DNA of 64,000 nucleotides from positions 1 through 64,000 of the forward strand of contig NZ_JAQZAL010000007.1 in assembly GCF_028737205.1 (NCBI RefSeq). Reading direction: 5' to 3'. The DNA is from Actinomycetospora lutea (GTDB taxonomy: Bacteria; Actinomycetota; Actinomycetes; Mycobacteriales; Pseudonocardiaceae). A program made the position numbers and the translations under genes. Of the stretch, positions 56,241 to 64,000 are shown piece by piece (the first letter of the stretch is position 1; every line of letters starts with the position of its first letter). The notes beneath the pieces were generated by a model. The model searched no databases. It was given only the letters and a program-made list of their open reading frames with translations, and was not told the origin of the DNA.

Positions 56241-57185
56241 GTGCCCGTTCGTCCCCGCGCCCGCCTCGCGTCCCTGGCGGCCGCCCTGCTCGGTGCGCTG
56301 CTGGTGCTGGTCGCCTGCGGGGGTGGCGGGCAGGCCGCCGCCCCGGCGCCGACCCCCGGGTCGCTCGCGCCGTCGGGGCGGACGCTGACGGTGGTGGCCA
56401 CCACGAACGTCTGGGGATCGGTCGCGAGCGCGATCGCCGGCCCGGGCGTCGAGGTGCGGTCGATCATCCAGGACCCCACCGCCGACCCGCACTCGTACGA
56501 GAGCACCCCGACCGACGCGGCGGCGCTGACGAACGCCGACCTCATCGTGTTCAACGGCGGGCACTACGACGACTGGGTCGAGCAGGTCATCGACGGCGAC
56601 CCGGGCCTGCGCGAGCGCTCCATCGAGGCCTTCGCGCTGCGCGGCGACCAGGCGCAGGAGAACGAGCACGTCTGGTTCGACCCGACCGCGGTCAAGGGCG
56701 TCGTCAACCAGGTCGCCGACCGCCTCGCCGGCGTCGAGCCCGCCCAGGCCGCCGCGCTGCGCGAGCGCGCGAGCGCGTTCTCCGGCCGTGTCGACGAGGA
56801 GGCCGCCCGCCTCGCCGCCGTCGGCCAGGCCCGCCCGGGGGCGCGCGTGCTGGCCACCGAGCCGATCGCGCACTACCTGCTCGCCACCGCGGGCGTCGCC
56901 GACGCCACCCCGCCCCCGTTCAGCGAGGCGATCGAGAACGAGACCGACCCGCCGGCCGCCACCCTCGCGGAGACGAACCAGCTCGTCGCGAGCCGCGGGG
57001 TGGACGCGCTGGTGTTCAACCCGCAGACCGAGACCCCGATCACCACCCAGCTGCGCGACACCGCCACGGGGGCCGGCGTGCCGGTGGTGAACGTGACCGA
57101 GACACTGCCCGCCGGGCAGGACTACCTGACCTGGCTCGACGCGACCCGCGCCGAGCTCGCCCGGGCCCTGGGCGCCCCTGCCTGA
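56241..57185 (+). CDS. znuA: Zinc/manganese ABC transporter substrate-binding lipoprotein (ZnuA/TroA family)
   Basis: A 314-residue lipoprotein. The signal peptide ends at lipobox LVAC (LLVLVACGGGG), so it is anchored outside the membrane. The cluster A-1 fold (TVVATTNVWGSVASAIAGPG) carries metal ligands His in DPHSYEST, His in NEHVWFDP and His in EPIAHYLLA. GTG 56241 has GAGGAG upstream. It is the first gene of an operon with znuC and znuB behind a Zur-type box, which points to zinc rather than manganese. Confidence 0.92.
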   Translation: MPVRPRARLASLAAALLGALLVLVACGGGGQAAAPAPTPGSLAPSGRTLTVVATTNVWGSVASAIAGPGVEVRSIIQDPTADPHSYESTPTDAAALTNADLIVFNGGHYDDWVEQVIDGDPGLRERSIEAFALRGDQAQENEHVWFDPTAVKGVVNQVADRLAGVEPAQAAALRERASAFSGRVDEEAARLAAVGQARPGARVLATEPIAHYLLATAGVADATPPPFSEAIENETDPPAATLAETNQLVASRGVDALVFNPQTETPITTQLRDTATGAGVPVVNVTETLPAGQDYLTWLDATRAELARALGAPA

Positions 57186-57219
57186 GACGTGGCCGCGTGA
57201 CCTACCGGAGAATCGTGTC

Positions 57220-58014
57220 GTGACCCCGTCCATCCGCCTGTCCGGCGCGGAGGTCCGCCGCGGCGGCCGCACGCTGTGGACGGGTCTCGACCTGGACGTC
57301 GCCCCCGGCGAGTTCGTCGCCGTGCTCGGCCCGAACGGCTCGGGCAAGACGACGCTGCTCACCGTCCTGCTCGGGCTGCTGCCGCTCGCGGCGGGGACCT
57401 GCGAGGTCTCCGGGAGCCCGCCGCGGCGGGGCAGCGCCGACGTCGGGTACGTGCCGCAGCAGACGAGCGTCGACCCGCTGACCCCGCTGCGGGGCCGCGA
57501 CCTCGTCGGGCTGGGTCTCGACGGCCACCGGTTCGGCCTGCCGTTCCGCGGCCGGGCCGAGCGCACGCGCCGGGTCCACGAGGCGTTGCTGCAGGTCGAC
57601 GCCCTGGAGCTCGCCGACGCCCCCGTCGGCGCGCTCTCGGGCGGCGAGCAGCAGCGCCTCCGGATCGCGCAGGCGCTCGTCGGCGACCCCGGCCTGCTGC
57701 TCGCCGACGAGCCGCTGCACTCGCTCGACCTCGCCCGCCAGCGCACCGTCGTCGAGCTCCTCGAGCGCCGCCGCCGCGACCACGGCACGGCGATCGTGTT
57801 CGTGACCCACGAGCTCAACCCGGTCCTGCCCGTCACCGACCGGGTGCTCTACCTGGTCGACGGGCAGTTCCGGATCGGGACGCCGGACGAGGTGATGACC
57901 TCGGAGACGCTCTCGGAGCTCTACCGCACCGACGTCGACGTCGTGCGGGTCCGCGACCGGATCGTCGTCGTCGGCGCCGAGGACCGCCTCGTGCACACCG
58001 GGGGCGGGCCGTAG
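57220..58014 (+). CDS. znuC: Zinc ABC transporter ATPase
   Basis: A 264-residue ATPase. Walker A GPNGSGKTTLL, Q-loop YVPQQTSVDP, signature LSGGEQQRL, Walker B LLLADEPLHSLD and H-loop FVTHEL are intact. It powers zinc import with ZnuB. GTG 57220 starts 34 nt after znuA, and the stop abuts znuB directly. Confidence 0.94.
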   Translation: MTPSIRLSGAEVRRGGRTLWTGLDLDVAPGEFVAVLGPNGSGKTTLLTVLLGLLPLAAGTCEVSGSPPRRGSADVGYVPQQTSVDPLTPLRGRDLVGLGLDGHRFGLPFRGRAERTRRVHEALLQVDALELADAPVGALSGGEQQRLRIAQALVGDPGLLLADEPLHSLDLARQRTVVELLERRRRDHGTAIVFVTHELNPVLPVTDRVLYLVDGQFRIGTPDEVMTSETLSELYRTDVDVVRVRDRIVVVGAEDRLVHTGGGP

Positions 58015-58863
58015 ATGTCGACGCTCGACCTGCTCTCGCTCGACTTCGTCCGCAACGCGCTCGTCGCGGGCGTCGTGCTGGCGCTGCTCGCCGGCCTGCT
58101 CGGCCCCATCGTCGTCGGGCGCGGCATGGCCTTCTCGGTGCACGGCACCGCCGAGCTCGCGTTCGCGGGCGGCGCGGGCGCCCTGCTCGTCTTCGGCACC
58201 GACGCGATCGGGTGGGGCGCGCTCGTGGGCGCCGTGCTCGTCGCGCTGCTGTTCGGGGCGCTCGGGCGGGCCCAACGCGAGCGCGACTCCGTGATCGGCG
58301 TGCTCCTGTCGTTCGGCCTCGGTCTCGGCGTGCTGTTCCAGTCGCTGTACACGGGGCGGTCGGCGAACAAGTTCGGCCTGCTCGTGGGCCAGATCGTCGG
58401 GGTGGACGTCGGCGACGTGCTGACGCTGAGCGCCGTCGGCGTCGTGGTGCTGATCGTGTTCGCCGTGGTGCGCCGGCCGTTGCTGTTCGCGAGCCTCGAC
58501 CCCGACATGGCGGCCGCCCGCGGCGTGCCGGTGCGCGTGCTCTCGATCCTGTTCGCCGTGCTGCTGGGCGTCACCGTCGCGCTGGGCGTCCAGATCGTCG
58601 GCGCGCTGCTGGTGCTCTGCCTGCTCATCACCCCGGCCGCGGCCGCCGCGCAGGTCACGGCGTCGCCGACGCTGGCCTCGGTGCTCGCGGTGGTGTTCGC
58701 CGAGGTCGCGGTGATCGGCGGGATCGTGGCCTCCCTCGACGCCGGGCTGCCGATCAGCCCGTTCGTCGCCTCGATCGCGTTCGTGATCTACCTGGTCTGC
58801 CGGGCGCTCGGCGCGCTGCGGACGCGGCGCCGCGCGACGCGCACCGCGCTCGCCACCGGGTGA
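58015..58863 (+). CDS. znuB: Zinc ABC transporter permease
   Basis: A 282-residue ABC-3 family permease with about eight or nine transmembrane helices. Typical segments are LDFVRNALVAGVVLALLAGL, GRGMAFSVHGTAELAFAGG and LVLCLLITPAAAAAQV. The ATG follows the znuC stop without a gap. Together with ZnuA and ZnuC it forms a complete zinc importer. Confidence 0.94.
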   Translation: MSTLDLLSLDFVRNALVAGVVLALLAGLLGPIVVGRGMAFSVHGTAELAFAGGAGALLVFGTDAIGWGALVGAVLVALLFGALGRAQRERDSVIGVLLSFGLGLGVLFQSLYTGRSANKFGLLVGQIVGVDVGDVLTLSAVGVVVLIVFAVVRRPLLFASLDPDMAAARGVPVRVLSILFAVLLGVTVALGVQIVGALLVLCLLITPAAAAAQVTASPTLASVLAVVFAEVAVIGGIVASLDAGLPISPFVASIAFVIYLVCRALGALRTRRRATRTALATG

Positions 58864-58904
58864 GCTGGTCCGATCGGGCGAACCCCCGACGCTAGAGTCC
58901 GCCC

Positions 58905-60539
58905 ATGTCCCGAGCCCCCCGCGCGACCGGCGCCGAGGACCGCGGCCTGCGGCTCGTCACCCGCCTCGCGCTCGGCCTGGTCGTCGTCACCCCGAACATC
59001 CTCGGCGCGGGGGTGGTCCTGGTGGTCGCCGCGTGGGTGCTCCCGCTCGGCGAGCTCGTCCAGGACGACCCCGCCGCGCTGGCGCGCAACCTCATCGCCT
59101 TCGGCGCCTACCTGCTGGCCGCGGTCCTGGTGGGCAGCATCTGGGGGCACGTCCGGATGCGCGTCCCGCCGCCCCCGCCGCGCGACGACGAGGGCGCCGT
59201 GCGTCGCCGTCGCAGGCGGCTGCGGCGGGTGATCCTGCGCGGACCGCTGCGGCTCGCCACCGTGCAGACGGCGCTGTGGGCCGCGGCCGTCGTCGTGTTC
59301 GTGCTGATCAACGTCTTCTCGAGTCCCCGCCTGGGGCTGTCGGTGGGCATCACGGTGGCGCTCGGCGGGGTCGCGACGGTCGCCGTGACCTACCGCCTGG
59401 TCGAACGGGTGCTGCGCGGTGACGTCGCGCGCGTGCTGAACGACCGCCCGCCGCAGGGACGCCTGCTGCCCGGGGTGGTCCTGCGCGCGGTCGGGTCGTG
59501 GGCGCTCGGCACCGCCGTCCCGCTGGTCGGGGTGCTGCTGGCCGCCCTGGCCGCGCTCGTGTTCGGCGGCTACACCACCGACCGGCTGGCGATCGTCGTG
59601 CTCGTGCTCGGCGGGGTCGCGCTGGTGGTGGGCCTGCTGGTCACGGTGCTCACCGCGAACTCCACGGCGGCCCCGGTGCTGGCGCTGCGCCGGGCCCAGC
59701 GCCGCGTCGAGGACGGCGACTACGACGCCGAGGTCCCCGTCTTCGACACCACCGAGCTGGGCGTGCTGCAGGCCGGCTTCAACACCATGGTCGGCGGGCT
59801 GCGCGAGCGCGAGCGGGTCCGCGACCTGTTCGGGCGCCACGTCGGCGAGGACGTCGCCCGGACCGCGCTCGAGAACGAGGTCGAGCTCGGCGGCGAGGTC
59901 CGCGAGGTCGCCGTGCTGTTCGTCGACCTCGTCGGCTCCACCCGCCTCGCCGCGACCCGCCCGCCGCACGAGGTCGTCGATGCCCTGAACGCGTTCTTCG
60001 CCGTCGTCATCGACGTCGTCGAGCAGAATCACGGCTGGATCAACAAGTTCGAGGGCGACGCGGCGCTCGCGGTGTTCGGCGCGCCGATCGAGCTCGAGGA
60101 CGCCGCCGGCTGCGCGCTGCGCGCCGGGCGCGAGCTGTCACGCCGGATCGCGGAGGAGCTCGACGACATCTCCGCGGGCATCGGGATCTCGGCGGGCGAG
60201 GCGGTGGCGGGCAACGTCGGCGACACCCGCCGCTACGAGTACACGGTGATCGGCGACCCGGTGAACGAGGCCGCCCGCCTCACCGAGGCCGCCAAGGAGA
60301 TCGACGGCTGCGTCCTCGCGTCCGGGGCGGCGCTCGACCGCGCGGGCGGCGAGGCGCAGCGCTGGCGCGTGATCGAGTCGCGCGTCCTGCGCGGCCGCGA
60401 CGCCGAGACCGACCTCGCCGTGCCGGAAGACCACGCGGGCGCCTGCGTGGACGAGGGCCCGAGCGCCGAGGACTCCGGAGCGCGCCGGGATTCCGAGGCG
60501 CACCGGGATTCTGAGCGAAGGGCCCCTTCGCTCGGATAG
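58905..60539 (+). CDS. Membrane-bound class III adenylate cyclase with HAMP domain
   Basis: A 544-residue protein: six transmembrane helices (about 20-255), HAMP (ANSTAAPVLALRRAQRRVED to about 310) and a class III cyclase domain (about 335-495). Metal-binding Asp residues are in VLFVDLVGSTRLA and FEGDAALAVFGAP. The layout matches the mycobacterial Rv1318c-Rv1320c cyclases. The ATG lies 6 nt after TAGAGT, a leaderless start. The last ~25 codons are built from an 18 bp tandem repeat and a hairpin, suggesting that an intergenic repeat extended the gene. Confidence 0.93.
   Translation: MSRAPRATGAEDRGLRLVTRLALGLVVVTPNILGAGVVLVVAAWVLPLGELVQDDPAALARNLIAFGAYLLAAVLVGSIWGHVRMRVPPPPPRDDEGAVRRRRRRLRRVILRGPLRLATVQTALWAAAVVVFVLINVFSSPRLGLSVGITVALGGVATVAVTYRLVERVLRGDVARVLNDRPPQGRLLPGVVLRAVGSWALGTAVPLVGVLLAALAALVFGGYTTDRLAIVVLVLGGVALVVGLLVTVLTANSTAAPVLALRRAQRRVEDGDYDAEVPVFDTTELGVLQAGFNTMVGGLRERERVRDLFGRHVGEDVARTALENEVELGGEVREVAVLFVDLVGSTRLAATRPPHEVVDALNAFFAVVIDVVEQNHGWINKFEGDAALAVFGAPIELEDAAGCALRAGRELSRRIAEELDDISAGIGISAGEAVAGNVGDTRRYEYTVIGDPVNEAARLTEAAKEIDGCVLASGAALDRAGGEAQRWRVIESRVLRGRDAETDLAVPEDHAGACVDEGPSAEDSGARRDSEAHRDSERRAPSLG
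60480..60533 (+). repeat. 18 bp tandem repeat and hairpin in the cyclase 3' end
   Basis: Two 18 bp units (60480-60497 and 60498-60515) share GCGC-CCGGGATTC-GAG. A perfect hairpin GAGCGAAGG-GCC-CCTTCGCTC (60513-60533) follows at the stop codon. It may act as terminator. Confidence 0.8.
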
Positions 60540-60837
60540 ACGGGTGAGGGGCACCCTTCGCCGGATTGCGCTCGAGGGCTCTCGGAGATCAAGAGCACGT
60601 GGTCCTCGCCGACGCGCCGGCCGAGGGCGATGGTGTGCCCCTGATCTCCGCGAGGCGGCAGCCGCGGCCGGACCCGCGCCGGTGTCCGGTGATCAGGAGC
60701 GCGGCAAGCACCCCGAACCGCTCCGGGCGGCGCACTCCGCACCCCTGATCTCCGCCGACCCACCCGCACGTCGAGCGGGCGGGGAACTCGCGCGCCTGAG
60801 AGGCAGCGAACGGCGCGTTCGCTGCGTCGGGCCGGCG
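60540..60837. other. Structured intergenic region between cyclase and rlmB
   Basis: About 300 bp without a gene. It has two pairs of inverted GGAGATCA/TGATCTCC motifs: GGAGATCAAGAG near 60586 with CCTGATCTCCGC near 60640, and GTGATCAGGAGC near 60688 with CCTGATCTCCGC near 60745. A hairpin CAGCGAACG-GCG-CGTTCGCTG (60804-60824) is of the same type as the one at 60513-60533. The region looks like REP/BIME-style repeat DNA and also ends two convergent transcripts. Confidence 0.6.
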
Positions 60838-61854
60838 TCAGGCCCGGCGCCGCCGGGCGACCTCCGCGAGCGCGACGCCCGCCGCGACCGAGGCGTTGAG
60901 CGATTCCACGTCGCCCGCCATCGGGATCGAGACGACACCCGTGCAGGTCTCGCGCACGAGGCGCGACAGGCCCTTGCCCTCCGAGCCGACGACGAGCACG
61001 AGCGGCCCGCGCGCGGCGTCGGGGCCGGCGACGTCGTCGAGGTGGTCGATGTCGGCGCTCGCCTCGCCGTCCAGACCGACGGTCACGAGGCCCTCGTCGA
61101 GCCACGCCGACAGCGTGCGGCTGAGGTTCGTGGCGCGCCCGACGGGCAGGCGCGCGGCGGCGCCCGCCGAGGTCCGCCACGCCACCGGCGTCACGCCGAC
61201 CGAGCGGCGCAGCGGCAGCAGCACCCCGTGCGCACCGAACGCCGCGGCCGAGCGCAGCACGGCGCCGAGGTTGCGGGGGTCCTGCACGCCGTCCAGCGCC
61301 ACGAGCAGCGGCTCGACCCGGGCCAGGTGGGCCCGCTGGCGCGCCTCCTCGAGCAGGTCGTCGGGGTGCAGGTACTCGAACGCCGGCACGGCCAGCGCGA
61401 GGCCCTGGTGCACGGCGCCGTCGGCCATCCTGTCCACGTCGCCGCGCGGCACCTCGAGCACCGAGATGCCCCGCTCGGAGGCCATCTTGATCGACTCGCG
61501 GACCCGGTCGTCGACCTCGATGTTCTGCGCGACGTAGAGCGCGGTCGCGGGGCTGTGCGCCCGCAGGCTCTCGACCACCGGGTTGCGCCCCAGCACGGTC
61601 TGCGGGCCGTCGGGGTCCTCGCGACGCCCCGGGGCCCGGCGGGCCGTCCCGCGGTCGTCGGCCGCGGGCTTGCGGGGGGCCGACGGGGTCGCCCCGCCCG
61701 ACCGGTACGCCTTGTGGTTCGGGCGCTTCTCGGCGGGCGGGGTCGGTCCCTTGCCCTCGAGGCTCCTGCGGCCCTTGCCGCCCGAGCCCTTGGTGGGGCC
61801 CTTCTTGGAGCCCGGGTTGCGACGGGCCCCGGGGCGCCGCGAGTTGCCGGCCAT
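60838..61854 (-). CDS. rlmB: 23S rRNA 2'-O-methyltransferase, RlmB/TrmH (SpoU) family
   Basis: A 338-residue SpoU methyltransferase. A basic, disordered N-terminus ([17 protein letters not shown]; about 1-85) precedes the substrate-binding domain ([13 protein letters not shown]) and the knotted SAM domain with [29 protein letters not shown] and [15 protein letters not shown]. It methylates a conserved 23S rRNA guanosine. ATG 61854 (MAGNSRR) follows the cysS stop by 4 nt; GTG 61866 is an alternative. The cysS-rlmB pair is conserved in actinobacteria. Confidence 0.93.
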   Translation of the reverse strand: MAGNSRRPGARRNPGSKKGPTKGSGGKGRRSLEGKGPTPPAEKRPNHKAYRSGGATPSAPRKPAADDRGTARRAPGRREDPDGPQTVLGRNPVVESLRAHSPATALYVAQNIEVDDRVRESIKMASERGISVLEVPRGDVDRMADGAVHQGLALAVPAFEYLHPDDLLEEARQRAHLARVEPLLVALDGVQDPRNLGAVLRSAAAFGAHGVLLPLRRSVGVTPVAWRTSAGAAARLPVGRATNLSRTLSAWLDEGLVTVGLDGEASADIDHLDDVAGPDAARGPLVLVVGSEGKGLSRLVRETCTGVVSIPMAGDVESLNASVAAGVALAEVARRRRA

Positions 61855-61858
61855 CGCG

Positions 61859-63259
<1,401 letters not shown>

Positions 63260-63421
63260 CGTCCGGATCCTACGGAACGGCCGTCGCACTGCTGTCGGCC
63301 CGTCAGCCTACCCGCGCAGGCCAACCGATCGATCGTTCGGGACGACCCTTCCCAACGTGTGAGGGGGGACATAGAGTCGCGCTGTCATTCGACGGTTTCG
63401 CTACGTAAGGAGTGGTCAGCG
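63260..63421. other. Divergent promoter region between cysS and the alcohol dehydrogenase
   Basis: About 160 bp. The cysS -10 (TAGGAT) lies at its left end. AAGGAG at 63407-63412 is the ribosome site of the rightward gene. No operator was recognised. Confidence 0.5.
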
Positions 63422-64000
63422 TTGTCCATCACGTGCCGGACGTCTCTCGTCCGCCAGGCCCCGGGCAAGTACGAGACGGCGACGGTCGAGGTCGACGACC
63501 CGCGTCAGGACGAGATCCGGGTGAAGATGGTCGCCTCGGGCCTCTGCCACTCGGACGACCACATCGCCACCGGTGACATCCCCGTCGGCACCTACCCCTT
63601 CGCGGGCGGCCACGAGGGCGGCGGCATCGTCGAGTCGGTCGGCCCGAACACCAAGGGCTTCGAGCCCGGCGACAAGGTCCTCTTCTCCTTCCTGCCCGCC
63701 TGTGGACAGTGCCGCTGGTGCGCCACCGGCCACTCGAACCTCTGCGACCTCGGCGCGGGCCTGCTCGCCGGCACCCGCTGGGAGGACCCGTCGACCCGCC
63801 TGCACCTCGAGGACGGCACCAACGTCGGCCAGATGTGCGGCATCTCGACGTTCTCCGAGTACACGACCGTCGCCGTCGACTCAGCGATCAAGGTCCCGCA
63901 GGACACCAAGCTCGAGGTCGCCTGCCTGCTCGGCTGCTCGGTCGGCACCGGCTGGGGCACCGCCGTGAACACCGGCGAGGTGCAGCCCGGCGACACCGTG
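63422..64000 (+). CDS. NDMA-type zinc alcohol dehydrogenase (N-terminal part; runs off the window)
   Basis: 193 residues are visible. Zinc ligands lie in ASGLCHSDDH, FAGGHEGGG and the structural loop CGQCRWCATGHSNLC. MCGISTFSEYTTV and LLGCSVGTGWGTAVN match the actinobacterial NDMA-dependent (Rxyl_3153-type) alcohol dehydrogenases, whose tightly bound NAD uses an artificial or mycofactocin-type redox partner. The TTG at 63422 is chosen from AAGGAG about 9 nt upstream and from alignment with the family N-terminus. The NAD-binding half is outside the window. Confidence 0.88.
   Translation, partial: MSITCRTSLVRQAPGKYETATVEVDDPRQDEIRVKMVASGLCHSDDHIATGDIPVGTYPFAGGHEGGGIVESVGPNTKGFEPGDKVLFSFLPACGQCRWCATGHSNLCDLGAGLLAGTRWEDPSTRLHLEDGTNVGQMCGISTFSEYTTVAVDSAIKVPQDTKLEVACLLGCSVGTGWGTAVNTGEVQPGDTV

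Overview
The window is high-GC, GC3-biased actinobacterial DNA, most likely from Pseudonocardiales (a Pseudonocardia- or Actinomycetospora-like organism; this placement is inferred from gene content, not measured). Supporting signs are GTG/TTG starts, many genes that begin 6-8 nt after a TAnnnT box (leaderless type), HrcA/CIRCE control of groEL, TPP riboswitches on thiamine genes and a WhiB-type protein. Much of 1-25 kb carries the same genes as the Mycobacterium tuberculosis Rv0414-Rv0440 neighbourhood, although locally rearranged.

Layout. 0-10.4 kb: groEL with two CIRCE operators, a tail-anchored Ser/Thr kinase, moeA, the coupled psd-pssA-AAA ATPase operon, and a LytR_C protein. 10.4-20.2 kb: DUF3263 protein, peptide deformylase, HtrA-like protease, a large BTAD/SARP regulator, a TPP riboswitch with two tandem thiD genes, a hemerythrin-like protein, a D-2-hydroxyacid dehydrogenase and a two-TM protein. 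20.2-25.4 kb: a P450, a SRPBCC protein bracketed by a ~150 bp inverted repeat, thiG-thiS behind a second TPP riboswitch, and thiO divergent from thiE. 25.4-30.6 kb: secreted S1 protease, proline-rich membrane protein, DUF3159, VOC and TetR genes and two small proteins. 30.6-39.2 kb: a signalling block with CheB, a frameshifted CheR-PAS, two paralogous AraC-type regulators, an AcoR-like regulator without GAFTGA, and a zinc alcohol dehydrogenase behind inverted repeats. 51.8-64 kb: tRNA-Thr, ThrE-type exporter, otsA, a LacI regulator, a Zur-type box with znuACB, a class III cyclase, rlmB, cysS and the start of an NDMA-type alcohol dehydrogenase.

The accessory centrepiece (39,579-51,841) is an actinomycete integrative and conjugative element (AICE) in the 3' end of tRNA-Thr(TGT). 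It is bounded by perfect 47 bp direct repeats. It has a rolling-circle-type Rep, a Nudix protein divergent from a GntR/UTRA regulator, a Pra-like protein, WhiB, an FtsK/TraB-like translocase, small transfer-type proteins, excisionase and tyrosine integrase. Its cargo is a lower-GC three-gene operon (41,727-45,636): a DUF4297-like nuclease, a small winged-helix-like middle protein and an SMC/Rad50-like ABC ATPase with a CxxC pair. This matches the computationally predicted ABC-three-component (ABC-3C) conflict systems and is the best candidate here for a little-studied defence system.

How the genes work together. The thiamine genes (thiD x2, thiS, thiG, thiO, thiE) supply both halves of thiamine phosphate and answer to TPP through two riboswitches. 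znuACB is probably repressed by Zur. The CheB/CheR/AraC block may act as a receptor-free methylation-type signalling module; a shared promoter-leader sequence links cheB with the second AraC gene. Coordinates and motifs were read by eye. Functional names come from recognised family motifs, not from database searches.
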